DNA of 64,000 bases, from NCBI GenBank assembly GCA_913775095.1, contig CAJYIW010000009.1:1-64000 (forward strand), written 5' to 3'. Positions 17,247 through 25,740 of the stretch are shown here, piece after piece (positions within the stretch are counted from its first letter, which is position 1; the number at the start of each line of letters is the position of its first letter). This DNA is from an uncultured Siphonobacter sp. (GTDB lineage: Bacteria; Bacteroidota; Bacteroidia; Cytophagales; Spirosomataceae). The position numbers and the translations under genes are program-made. A model generated the notes under the pieces. That model made no database searches and was not told the DNA's origin. It saw only the letters and a program-made list of their open reading frames with translations.

Positions 17247-17322
17247 CCGCCGTGGTTGGTGTCCTCACCAACCACTTTCGTTATACCGGACTGAGCCTGG
17301 CTGGTGTCTCACCAGCCAGGGG
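17247..17322 (+). repeat. R2 palindromic repeat, two adjacent units
   Basis: The unit GTGGTTGGTG-TCCT-CACCAACCAC is followed, 25 nt on, by the variant CCTGGCTGGTG-TCT-CACCAGCCAGG. Both stems are perfect. Further copies are at 48390, 48505 and 56137. Confidence 0.75.
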
Positions 17323-17481
17323 TAAACATCATAACTCCAAACCGCAACGGCGACCGCTCTAAACTCCGCTGGAATAGGATTTTCGACGAATGCGTAGAGT
17401 TATATCAGGCAGAAATGATCATTTTTGAATCCAAGCAACTGGGTTGCCCCTTGCTTTTTCTACCTCAAACCAAATTTATCT

Positions 17482-18603
17482 ATGCAATCACGTCGCGACT
17501 TTCTACAGAAATTAACGGCTTCCGCCGCCGCTTTATCTTTCACATCGTACGCCGCTTCTGCTGCCCCTTCAGTACTTCAGGATTCAAAACCTTACGATGG
17601 TCCCGTTCTGCGGGTAGCTATTATGGGTTTGGGTGGGTATGGCAGCCGCGTAGCGGAAGCCATGCAATCGAGTAAAATGGCGAAGCTGGTAGGAGTCATC
17701 AGCGGTACCCCTTCGAAGATCAAAGACTGGCAGAGCAAGTATAAAATTCCCGAAAAGAACTGCTATACCTACGAGAACTTCGATCAGATCAAGAATAATC
17801 CGGATATCGACGCCGTCTATGTCATTACGCCCAATGCCTTACACCGCGATCAGGTTATTCGGGTAGCCAAAGCGGGCAAACACGCCATCACCGAAAAACC
17901 CATGGGCCTCAACGCCAAAGAATGCCAGGACATGATTGATGCCTGTAAAAAGGCGAATGTGAAGTTACTGGTGGGGTATCGCCTTCACTTTGAGCCTTTT
18001 ACCCTGGAAGTCGTTCGGATGCGGAAAGAAGGTGAACTGGGGAAGGTTAATTTCTTCCAGGGTTTATCAGGCTTCAAAATCGGCGATCCGGGCCAATGGC
18101 GTTTGAATAAGCAACTCGCGGGCGGTGGCTCGATGATGGACATTGGGATTTATGCCATCAACGGGTCCCGATACATGCTCGGTGAAGATCCGATCTGGGT
18201 TACGGCTCAGGAAACCAAGACAGATCCGCAGAAATTCAAGGAAGGCGTTGACGAAACTATTACTTTCCAGTTAGGATTTCCCAGCGGAGCCGTCGCTTCC
18301 TGTCTCTCCAGCTATAACATCAATCACTTGGATCGTTTCTTCCTGTCGGGCGACAAAGGCTTTGCTGAATTATACCCGGCCACGGGCTATGGCCCGCTGA
18401 AAGGCCGAACCAATAAAGGCGAAATCAATCAGCCCGTTGTTACGCACCAGACGGTGCAGATGGATGAGATGGCCGCTATTATTCTTCAGAATAAAAAACC
18501 CCTTATTCCGGTCGATGGAGAAGAAGGGATGAAGGACCTGAAAATTATCGATGCGATCTATGAATCGATAAAAACCGGAAAGCAGATCGCTCTGAAACTG
18601 TAA
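17482..18603 (+). CDS. Gfo/Idh/MocA family oxidoreductase with Tat-like leader
   Basis: A 373-residue NAD(P)-dependent sugar oxidoreductase. The N-terminus, SRRDFLQKLTASAAALSF...ASAA, is a twin-arginine export signal, so it probably acts in the periplasm. The Rossmann motif IMGLGGYGSRVAEAM follows at about residue 47, the EKP motif with the conserved lysine is in HAITEKPMGLNAKE, and YRLHFEPFTLEVVRM and GGSMMDIGIYAINGSRYML match the glucose-fructose oxidoreductase branch. The start at ATG 17482 puts the twin arginines at residues 4-5. Substrate unknown; it is a single gene between a repeat array and a bidirectional terminator. Confidence 0.85.
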   Translation: MQSRRDFLQKLTASAAALSFTSYAASAAPSVLQDSKPYDGPVLRVAIMGLGGYGSRVAEAMQSSKMAKLVGVISGTPSKIKDWQSKYKIPEKNCYTYENFDQIKNNPDIDAVYVITPNALHRDQVIRVAKAGKHAITEKPMGLNAKECQDMIDACKKANVKLLVGYRLHFEPFTLEVVRMRKEGELGKVNFFQGLSGFKIGDPGQWRLNKQLAGGGSMMDIGIYAINGSRYMLGEDPIWVTAQETKTDPQKFKEGVDETITFQLGFPSGAVASCLSSYNINHLDRFFLSGDKGFAELYPATGYGPLKGRTNKGEINQPVVTHQTVQMDEMAAIILQNKKPLIPVDGEEGMKDLKIIDAIYESIKTGKQIALKL

Positions 18604-18712
18604 TTCGACCCTTTATCAAACCTAAAACGTAGAGATGTCCATTGATGGTCTCTTTGCCGGCGAATGATACGTACAGAAAGGTAACAAAATCGCTTCTCTA
18701 CACCATACTACC

Positions 18713-18742
18713 AAAAATGCCCGGCATGAACCGGGCATTTTT
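18713..18742. terminator. Bidirectional terminator between oxidoreductase and pafA
   Basis: Perfect 12-bp stem AAAAATGCCCGG / CCGGGCATTTTT with a 6-nt loop, between convergent genes. Confidence 0.85.
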
Positions 18743-18749
18743 AATACAC

Positions 18750-18778
18750 TAAAAACAGAAAACAGTCAACTGAAAACT
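18750..18778. repeat. AACTGAAAAC-type tract next to the pafA stop
   Basis: CTAAAAACAGAAAACAGTCAACTGAAAACTA lies directly after the end of pafA and belongs to the low-complexity intergenic family. Confidence 0.45.
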
Positions 18779-20429
18779 ATTTGATTTGTCCGACCATGTC
18801 CAGCACGGGCTTGCCTACGCAACCGCTTGGCTCCAGAATATCAAGCAGATACGAAACCGTTGCTGCAATATCCGCTACGTACGTTGACGCTCCTGTCCGA
18901 CCGTGAGGAATTTTCCAGCCGTAGAAAAGACAGGGTACGTGTGAATCGTAGTTATAAAGGGTTCCGTGACCCGTTCCGGCTTTGGTATAACCATCCTGCC
19001 AGCCGGGCTCTGAAACTAACATAAAATCTCCACCGCGACGGGGATGATAGCCATTTTTAACGAAATAAGCCTGATTATCATTCATGGAAACGGCTTCCAG
19101 GGAGTGAAGATTCACAAAATTGGCTACCCCTTTCATTTGCACGATTGAGTCACGCAACATCGGATATACATCTGAATACGTCAGCTTTTTCGCTTTCATC
19201 ACGTCCGGATTCAGGTATAGCTGATAGTTCCCGTAGTATTGAATCCAGTCGGCCTCACCGTACGCCTGATTTAGTACGTTTCTGGCTTTTACCGTCACTT
19301 TATCCAGCGAACCCGCGGCAATGTGGTGTTCGTTTGAGAAACCCCACACGTCCGCTACCCCGTGGTCTGCGGAAAGGAATACGAGTACATTCTCTTTTCC
19401 TACCCAGCTATCCAGGAACGTCAGTAGTTCTTCAATGTCTTTATCCAGACGCAGGTAGGTATCTTCCGTTTCGATGGAGTTAGGTCCGAAGCTATGTCCG
19501 ACGTAATCCGTTGAAGAGAAGCTAACGGCCAGAAAATCCGTCACATTGCCTTTACCTAATTTCTCGTTTTTCAGAGCTTCCAGAGCAAAATCCTTCGTAA
19601 TGCTGTTACCGAAGGGCGTTTTGCGGAAGTTTTCGTAGAATCCCTGGAAGGTTCCGCCTACTTCGTGAGGGAACACGGGCTTCTTTTCACCAGGAATCGG
19701 CTGCTCGTAGGGCATATCATCGGCGGTGCTTTCGGTATATTGCTCGATGGGCAACAGCGTCGTCCAGGGTTTTTCCAGATACTTGTTCGCCAGTTTTTTC
19801 GCGTTGAAATCCTTCACCCACTTCGGTACATCTTTCATGTAAAACGTACTGGTAATGAAGCTTCCATCGCGGGAATCGAACCAATAGGCTCCGTCAGCCG
19901 TATGGCCCGCCGGGATGATCGCCCCGCGGTCTTTCTGAGAAACGCCAATGACTTTGGATTTAAAATTCGTCGCGATTTTCAGCTGATCGGTAATCGTGCT
20001 CGCCAATACGTTGCGGGGAGACATCCGGCCCGCGGGCGATGGGTTGTTTCCCGCCGTTACCACCGTCGTGTCTTCCGTACAATAGACATCGCGGCCCAGA
20101 CTCCGGTCGAACCACTCATTACCCACAATGCCGTGAATAGCCGGAACCGAACCCGTGTAAATCGAGGTATGACCGGGAGCCGTGATCGTCGGCATGTAAT
20201 TGTAATGGGTATAGGCACAGTTGAAACCTTCGCCTAATAATCGTTTAAAACCGCCTTTCCCGTATTTTTCTGAATAGCGGAACAGGAAATCATAACGCAT
20301 CTGATCGACGACGATCCCTACCACCAGTTTGGGGCGATCGGGCATGGTTCGCTGGACGCTTTTCTTGGTTTGTGCCGCCAGCAACAGGGGACTTAGCAGC
20401 AACAGAAAACTAAGTTTGAATGAATGCAT
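18777..20429 (-). CDS. pafA: PafA-type alkaline phosphatase
   Basis: A 550-residue secreted phosphomonoesterase of the alkaline phosphatase superfamily, with signal peptide MHSFKLSFLLLLSPLLLAAQ. The residues of Elizabethkingia PafA are all found with a constant offset of four: nucleophile T83 (PTITAPGH), N104 (GIVGNEW), K166 and R168 (SQKDRGA). Zinc ligands are visible as D42 (VDQMRYD), D and H in STDYVGHSFGP, DH in SADHGVAD and H in GTGHGT. It releases phosphate from broad monoesters in the periplasm and is common in Bacteroidota. ArfB lies 37 nt upstream on the same strand. Confidence 0.9.
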   Translation of the reverse strand: MHSFKLSFLLLLSPLLLAAQTKKSVQRTMPDRPKLVVGIVVDQMRYDFLFRYSEKYGKGGFKRLLGEGFNCAYTHYNYMPTITAPGHTSIYTGSVPAIHGIVGNEWFDRSLGRDVYCTEDTTVVTAGNNPSPAGRMSPRNVLASTITDQLKIATNFKSKVIGVSQKDRGAIIPAGHTADGAYWFDSRDGSFITSTFYMKDVPKWVKDFNAKKLANKYLEKPWTTLLPIEQYTESTADDMPYEQPIPGEKKPVFPHEVGGTFQGFYENFRKTPFGNSITKDFALEALKNEKLGKGNVTDFLAVSFSSTDYVGHSFGPNSIETEDTYLRLDKDIEELLTFLDSWVGKENVLVFLSADHGVADVWGFSNEHHIAAGSLDKVTVKARNVLNQAYGEADWIQYYGNYQLYLNPDVMKAKKLTYSDVYPMLRDSIVQMKGVANFVNLHSLEAVSMNDNQAYFVKNGYHPRRGGDFMLVSEPGWQDGYTKAGTGHGTLYNYDSHVPCLFYGWKIPHGRTGASTYVADIAATVSYLLDILEPSGCVGKPVLDMVGQIK

Positions 20430-20466
20430 GTGGAAATCGTTTGGGACAAAAATAAAAAGGGAACGC

Positions 20467-20868
20467 TTAGTCTTCCCAGTTTTTGCGACTACGGGACGCT
20501 TTTCGTTCGGAAGCTACTCGTTTGGTTTGTAATCTTTCCAGGGTTGAAGCCCTCGTTGGCCTGGTCGCTTTTCGCACGCGGGGTTCTTCAAAGGCCTTGG
20601 TCAGGGCTGCATATAACTTCTTCACCGCCAGCTCTTTATTCTTCCCCTGACTTCTCGATTCCTGCGACGTAATGACCAGATCACCCTCGGTGGTTAGCTG
20701 ACTTTTCAGGCGTTGCTGAATCTTCTGCTTCTGCTCTTCGTTAAGAATTTGTGAAGCTGGAATATTGAGACGAACTTCCACTTTACTTTCAACCTTATTG
20801 ACATTCTGCCCACCCGGCCCCGAGGATCGGCTGGTCTGGAATTGCAGTTCAGAGGATAAGTCAAACAT
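20467..20868 (-). CDS. arfB: Alternative ribosome-rescue factor ArfB (YaeJ)
   Basis: A 133-residue codon-independent peptidyl-tRNA hydrolase that frees stalled ribosomes. The catalytic GGQ is at 19-21 in SSGPGGQNVNKVESKVEVR. The C-terminal tail is basic (RKATRPTRASTLERLQTKRVASERKASRSRKNW), as needed to enter the empty mRNA channel. No codon-recognition domain is present, which separates it from RF1/RF2. It probably forms an operon with pafA downstream. Confidence 0.92.
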   Translation of the reverse strand: MFDLSSELQFQTSRSSGPGGQNVNKVESKVEVRLNIPASQILNEEQKQKIQQRLKSQLTTEGDLVITSQESRSQGKNKELAVKKLYAALTKAFEEPRVRKATRPTRASTLERLQTKRVASERKASRSRKNWED

Positions 20869-20876
20869 ATAGTGTT

Positions 20877-21008
20877 GTGAGTTTGGGGTTCAGAGTTTAG
20901 GGTTAAAATTCAATTGCATAAGCTTTACTCTCATCACCTGTTATAATAAATAGGTAATGTCTCACATTTTTAACTCAAAACTCTAAACCCAAAACTCCAA
21001 CTCCAAAG
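20877..21008. repeat. GTTTAGGG-type imperfect inverted repeat
   Basis: The left arm (20877-20907: GAGTTTGGGGTT, CAGAGTTTAGGGTT) and right arm (20968-21008: AACTCAAAACTCTAAACCC, AAAACTCCAACTCC) are imperfect complements separated by about 60 nt. They fill the divergent gap between arfB and dinB. Confidence 0.6.
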
Positions 21009-21022
21009 TTACGCACTGAATT

Positions 21023-22096
21023 TTGGCAACATTTAGGAAAATCATACATATTGATATGGACGCGTTTTATGCCAGCGTCGAACAGCGGGATAATCCGGAA
21101 CTTCGGGGGAAGCCGCTGGCCGTGGGCGGGAGTCGCGAACGGGGCGTGGTGGCGGCGGCCAGTTACGAAGCCCGGAAGTTCGGCGTACGTTCGGCGATGG
21201 CTTCGGTAACGGCCATCCGGAAGTGTCCGCAGCTCATTTTTGTTCGCCCCCGGTTTGAGGTCTATAAAGCCGTTTCCCGGCAGATCCGGGACATTTTCGC
21301 TCAGTATACTCCGCTGATTGAACCGCTTTCGCTGGATGAAGCCTATCTGGATGTGACTGAAAATCTGAAAGGGATTGAAACCGCCACTAAAGTAGCGGAA
21401 GACATTAAAGCTCAGATCAAGGAAGAAACGGGATTGACGGCTTCGGCGGGCGTTTCGTTCAATAAATTTCTGGCTAAAATTGCTTCGGATTACCGCAAAC
21501 CCGATGGTATTTTTATTATTAAACCGAGTCAGGCCGAGAAGTTTGTGGAGACCCTGGAAGTGAAAGACTTCCACGGAATCGGGAAAGTAACCGCCGAAAA
21601 GATGCACAAAATGGGCATTTTTACCGGAGGTGATTTAAAACTTCAGTCGCAGGAATTTCTGGTGAAACATTTCGGGAAAGCGGGTCGCTGGTATCACCAG
21701 ATTGCCCGAGGAGAAGATGATCGCCCGGTAAACCCGGATCGAATTCGGAAATCCATCGGAGCTGAAGAAACCTTCTCGACGGATCTGGAAGATCTGGAAT
21801 TGTTACTCAATGAACTCTGGCCCATTACCGAAGAAGTCTGGAGGCGGGCCGAACGGGCTCATGTCTACGGGAAGACGGTAACTCTGAAAGTAAAATTCGG
21901 CGATTTTGAGCAGATTACCCGCAGCCGAACGAGTTTGCAACCCATTACGGAGCAGTCGTTTTACGAACGAATCGTGAAAGATTTATTCGATGGCATTTTC
22001 CCGCTACGCATGGGCATTCGCCTCATGGGGGTTACGCTTTCCAACCTGGAAGGGGCTGATGAATGGGAAGGGCGGCAGTTGACCTTTAATTTTTAG
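21023..22096 (+). CDS. dinB: DNA polymerase IV (Y family)
   Basis: A 357-residue translesion polymerase. The catalytic motifs are HIDMDAFYASVEQRDNPELRGKPLAVGG at the start and PLSLDEAYLDVTE near 105, with FNKFLAKIASDYRKPDG and the little-finger region later. It has a helix-hairpin-helix segment (FHGIGKVTAEKMHKMGI). A beta-clamp binding tail is plausible at the C-terminal QLTFNF. The start is TTG at 21023; the first ATG would cut into the catalytic HIDMD motif, so it cannot be right. Confidence 0.93.
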   Translation: MATFRKIIHIDMDAFYASVEQRDNPELRGKPLAVGGSRERGVVAAASYEARKFGVRSAMASVTAIRKCPQLIFVRPRFEVYKAVSRQIRDIFAQYTPLIEPLSLDEAYLDVTENLKGIETATKVAEDIKAQIKEETGLTASAGVSFNKFLAKIASDYRKPDGIFIIKPSQAEKFVETLEVKDFHGIGKVTAEKMHKMGIFTGGDLKLQSQEFLVKHFGKAGRWYHQIARGEDDRPVNPDRIRKSIGAEETFSTDLEDLELLLNELWPITEEVWRRAERAHVYGKTVTLKVKFGDFEQITRSRTSLQPITEQSFYERIVKDLFDGIFPLRMGIRLMGVTLSNLEGADEWEGRQLTFNF

Positions 22097-22170
22097 GATG
22101 GTTCGATTCCATTCTCAGCCAGACGCGATTACTTACTTACGTCTGGGTAAGAGGCGGTTCGTGTTACTTT
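22097..22170. repeat. R4 repeat (CAGACGCGATTAC...GTCTGGGTAAGAGGCGGTT)
   Basis: CCAGACGCGATTACTTACTTACGTCTGG forms a hairpin, followed by GGTAAGAGGCGGTTCGTG. GTCTGGGTAGAGGCGGTTT-type words recur at 22291, 53988, 56078 (reverse) and 56169 (reverse). Confidence 0.6.
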
Positions 22171-22221
22171 AAGGATTGTAAATCCTTTATAGAGGGCTTT
22201 CGGATTACAAATCCGAAAGAG
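22171..22221 (-). repeat. R1 palindromic repeat, reverse copy
   Basis: AGGATTGTAAATCCT, then TTATAGAGGG and CTTTCGGATTACAAATCCGAAAG. Compared with 16981 it is the same element in the opposite orientation. Confidence 0.75.
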
Positions 22222-22232
22222 CGTAGTTTATA

Positions 22233-22377
22233 ACGCTCCAGCGTCGCAGACGCCCTCCTCGCCAATCCGCGTTAGAAACGCGGACTAACCGTGTCTGGGT
22301 AGATGCGGTTTTGGATTCTTTCACATGATTTTCATCTTCCGGCGTAGACGCCATCAATGAATGGACGTTTCTAGTAT
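22233..22377. repeat. R4/R5 mosaic repeats
   Basis: CGCGTTAGAAACGCGG hairpin, then CCGTGTCTGGGTAGATGCGGTTT, then TCTTCCGGCGTAGACGCCATCAATGAATGGACG. The last is the reverse complement of the GTAGAGATGTCCATTAATGGCGTCTCCGCC element at 56021 and 18630. Confidence 0.55.
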
Positions 22378-22379
22378 GA

Positions 22380-22413
22380 AAATAAAAGGGTGCCTTTCTT
22401 GCGAAGACACCCT
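22380..22413 (-). terminator. Terminator of the efflux operon
   Basis: On the minus strand a stem with outer arms AGGGTG / CACCCT and an inner CTT/AAG pair is followed by TTTTATTTT, 14 nt after the RND gene stop. Confidence 0.6.
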
Positions 22414-22426
22414 CGGTTTTCAGGGC

Positions 22427-25400
22427 TTAAACGGGAACTGACTCTACTTCTAGTACTGCTTTCTTTTTCTTACTTCCCCACTTCTCCTGCACCCGATCCA
22501 CCAGGTAATAAATCATGGGAACGAGGAAGACGGTGAGGATCATCGAACTGGTTAGTCCACCAATCAATACCCAGGCCAGGGAGTTCTTCCATTCTGAACC
22601 GGCACCGGCGGCCAGAGCGATGGGTAACATCCCGATTACCATGGCGATGGTGGTCATTAAAATGGGTCGCAGCCGTTCTTCACCGGCGTGAATGATTGCT
22701 TCTTTATAGGACATTCCCTGAGCTTTAAGCTGATTCGCAAAATCGACGATCAGAATGGCATTTTTCATTACCAGACCCATCAGCATCAGCATTCCTAACA
22801 TGGCGAAAATACTCATATTGGAAGACGATAACGCCAGGGCAATCAGGGCTCCGATAATGGCCACGGGAATGGAGAACAATACCACCAGCGGGTAAATGAA
22901 ACTGTCGTACAACAAGACCATGATGAAGTACACCAGCACCAGGGCAGCCCCCATCGCCAGACCCAGCGAGCCGAAACCTTCGCTCTGGTTTTTGGCGTCG
23001 CCGCCCCAGGTTAAGGTTACGTTGGCCGGTAACGGATTTTTCGCCAGATCTTCATTAATCGTATTGATCAGCGTTCCGGAACCTACCCCGAGCGTATTAC
23101 CCGTCACCGTTACCGACGTCCGACGGTTTTTGCGTTCGAGTAAGGAAGGGCCATTTCCCAGACGGACATCAGCGAACTCCGCCAGCCGCACCGGACGATT
23201 CGCAATTGGACTAAAGAAGGTAATATTCTTTACGGCTTCGGGATTCTTCCGATCAAAGGCGTCGAGCATGATCCGGATGTCGTAATCTTCGGAACCGTCG
23301 CGGTATTTGGAATCGTCATTACCCGCAAAAGCGTTTTGTAACAATCCACCTACCGTTTGAATGTTCAGGCCCAGTTTCGCCATTTTCTCGCGGTCAATCT
23401 GTACCTGAACCTCGGGGTTCCCCGCCTCTACTGATACTTTCACGTCATTCGATCCGGGAATTTTCTTCAGACGATCTGCCAGACCCTGAGCCGTTTTCAT
23501 CAGCTCGTCCAGGTTATCGCCACTCAGAATCATCATAATGGGCGATTCTCCGGTAGCTACCATGCCAATAACCGATGAGGTAAATTCCAGTCCGGGGAAG
23601 TTTTTCATTAACTCCTTCCGAACCGCGATCATGTAATTTTCGGTCGATAAGTGATCAGGACGATCTTCTACCGGACCCAGCTCAATCGTCAACTCCGTCC
23701 GGTTGCTTTCACCTTGTCCGGTACTGGCCATGCCCGTACTGGCCCCCGCCACGTTCGCAAAAATGGTTTCTACTTCGGGCTTTTTGCGTAAGTAATCTTC
23801 AATACTGCGGGCCGTCAGGTTATTCTGTTCCAGCGAAGCACTTTTATCGAGCTTCATCGTTAACAGAAACTTACCCTGGTCACCCTGGGCCACGAATTCC
23901 TGACCAATGATACCCAGTCCCATTACCCAGCCCGTGGCTACGAACAGGGAAATAAGGATGGCCGTAAAGGCGATTTTATGACCAATCACCCAAACTAGGG
24001 CATTGTGATACCAGTTAGACAGCCCCGTTAACCCCCGTTCAAACCATAACAGAAAGGCGTGAAAAGGATTTTTCGGATTCAGGTGTTCCAGTTTCGAAAT
24101 TCGGGACGTCAGGTAAGGCGTTAAGGTGAAACTCACCAGCAAACTGATCAGCGTAGAGAAGGCTACCGTTAAGGAGAACTGTCGTAATAAGTCGGCAATC
24201 ACGGAGTTCACCATTGTAATAGGCACGAATACCACGACAATTACCAGCGTCAGAGCCACGGCAGCAAAGCCAATTTCTTTTACTCCGTCGAGGGTCGCCT
24301 GCCAGCGGTTTTTACCCATTTCCAAATGTCGCTGAATGTTTTCCAGGACTACAATGGAGTCATCGACGAGAATACCAATCACCAGCGAAAGAGCCAGCAG
24401 CGTCATCAGGTTCAGGGAATATCCCATAACCCCCATGAACAGGAAGGCCGACACCAGCGAAGCCGGAACCGATACCATCACGATGATGGCATTTCGGAAA
24501 CTGTGCAGGAACAGTAACATCACCGCCGCCACCAGCACCACGGCCAGAATCAAATCGTGCGTTACGGCTTCTACCGATTCGAGGGTGAAAATACTGCTGT
24601 CGTAGGCAATCGTGAAGTGTACCTTATCCTTCGCGTTTTCCTTTTCGATAGTGGCTAAACGTTCCTGAATCAGGCGGCTGATTTCTACGGCGTTGGCATC
24701 CGATTGTTTCTTAATGAACAAACCGATTCCGTTCTGACCGTTGAAGCGGCTGATGCTTTCGGTATCGGCTAAGCCATCTTCTACCGTCGCCACGTCACGC
24801 ACCCGAATAGGGCTACCCGTTTGTGACGTCGAAACGACCAGATTCCGGATGTCATCGAGGGAAGCGAATTTACCGGCCAGTTTCAGCGTAATCTGTTCCG
24901 AAGAGCTTTTCACCTTACCCGTCGGGAATTCCATGTTCGCCTGATTAATAGCCTGTGTTACCTGTAAGAGCGACAAGCCGTAATAATTCAGTTTGTCATC
25001 ATTCACGTTCACCCGCACTTCGCGTTTGTCACCCCCTACCATGGTAATTTCAGCCACGCCAGGCACCTGCTGCATGATGGGCAGATACCGGTCTTCTACC
25101 TGCTGATAGAATACTTCGTTGGGCAGATTCGAGGTCGCCAGCAACTGCATGATGGGCTGATCGCTCGGAGAAATTTTGGATAAGGAGGGTGTTTCCACGT
25201 CGTCGGGAAGGTCGCTCACCATGTTATTAATCTTCCGCTGCGTTTCGTCGAGGGCATTGTCAATGTCCGTTCCGGCTTTAAATTCCACAATCACCAGCGA
25301 CGCGTTTTCCAGCGATTTCGTGGTAATGTTGTCAATGTTATCCAGCCCGGATACGGCATCCTCAATCTTCTTACTTACCTCCGACTCGACCTCCGAAGGA

Positions 25401-25564
25401 GCCGCACCGGGGTAAATCGTCGTGATGGTAACGACCGGCACCGAAAACTCGGGCATCAGCTCGTAACTCAGCAGCCGATAGGACGCGATCCCTCCCAGCG
25501 TGAGTATCGCGAAAAGCACGATAATCATCGAGGGCCGCTTAATGATGGTCTCTATAAAATTCAT
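22427..25564 (-). CDS. RND efflux pump inner-membrane transporter (HAE1/AcrB type)
   Basis: A 1045-residue protein of normal length for the AcrB/MexB group. It shows the first membrane helix (IKRPSMIIVLFAILTLGGIASY), two large periplasmic loops and the proton-relay aspartate pair in LALSLVIGILVDDSIVVLENIQRHLE. Twelve membrane segments are expected. It exports drugs or other hydrophobic molecules by proton antiport together with the adaptor at 25741 and the outer-membrane channel at 26803. It is the last gene of the operon; the 176-nt gap before it contains no obvious second promoter. Substrates cannot be read from sequence. Confidence 0.93.
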   Translation of the reverse strand: MNFIETIIKRPSMIIVLFAILTLGGIASYRLLSYELMPEFSVPVVTITTIYPGAAPSEVESEVSKKIEDAVSGLDNIDNITTKSLENASLVIVEFKAGTDIDNALDETQRKINNMVSDLPDDVETPSLSKISPSDQPIMQLLATSNLPNEVFYQQVEDRYLPIMQQVPGVAEITMVGGDKREVRVNVNDDKLNYYGLSLLQVTQAINQANMEFPTGKVKSSSEQITLKLAGKFASLDDIRNLVVSTSQTGSPIRVRDVATVEDGLADTESISRFNGQNGIGLFIKKQSDANAVEISRLIQERLATIEKENAKDKVHFTIAYDSSIFTLESVEAVTHDLILAVVLVAAVMLLFLHSFRNAIIVMVSVPASLVSAFLFMGVMGYSLNLMTLLALSLVIGILVDDSIVVLENIQRHLEMGKNRWQATLDGVKEIGFAAVALTLVIVVVFVPITMVNSVIADLLRQFSLTVAFSTLISLLVSFTLTPYLTSRISKLEHLNPKNPFHAFLLWFERGLTGLSNWYHNALVWVIGHKIAFTAILISLFVATGWVMGLGIIGQEFVAQGDQGKFLLTMKLDKSASLEQNNLTARSIEDYLRKKPEVETIFANVAGASTGMASTGQGESNRTELTIELGPVEDRPDHLSTENYMIAVRKELMKNFPGLEFTSSVIGMVATGESPIMMILSGDNLDELMKTAQGLADRLKKIPGSNDVKVSVEAGNPEVQVQIDREKMAKLGLNIQTVGGLLQNAFAGNDDSKYRDGSEDYDIRIMLDAFDRKNPEAVKNITFFSPIANRPVRLAEFADVRLGNGPSLLERKNRRTSVTVTGNTLGVGSGTLINTINEDLAKNPLPANVTLTWGGDAKNQSEGFGSLGLAMGAALVLVYFIMVLLYDSFIYPLVVLFSIPVAIIGALIALALSSSNMSIFAMLGMLMLMGLVMKNAILIVDFANQLKAQGMSYKEAIIHAGEERLRPILMTTIAMVIGMLPIALAAGAGSEWKNSLAWVLIGGLTSSMILTVFLVPMIYYLVDRVQEKWGSKKKKAVLEVESVPV

Positions 25565-25740
25565 TGCTATGCTGTTTAGGAAGTTACTCTGGCCGTTTGA
25601 GACGTTAAATTCTGTTTGATCAGGTTTGATTGACAGGAGAGGCCCTTAAAAACAGATCGGTTGAAGGGAACGGGCGATCTCACCAAACTAACTCTGAAAA
25701 CTATAGGGGTACTGGTGCTCAAACCAAAGCTTTTTCTCCG

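Noticed and set aside
16961-17325. Possible CRISPR array in the repeat-rich gap
   Set aside because: The repeats are of different families with irregular spacing, no constant spacer length, and no cas genes are present.
17050-17325. 91-codon frame in the repeat array
   Set aside because: It consists only of R2 and R3 repeat units and the AACTGAAAAC tract, so its translation has no meaning.
19665-20237. 190-codon plus-strand frame inside pafA
   Set aside because: Fully antisense to a gene with all catalytic residues in place; no promoter and no recognisable product.
20975-21607. 210-codon minus-strand frame inside dinB
   Set aside because: Antisense to the conserved palm domain of DinB; composition typical of a shadow frame.
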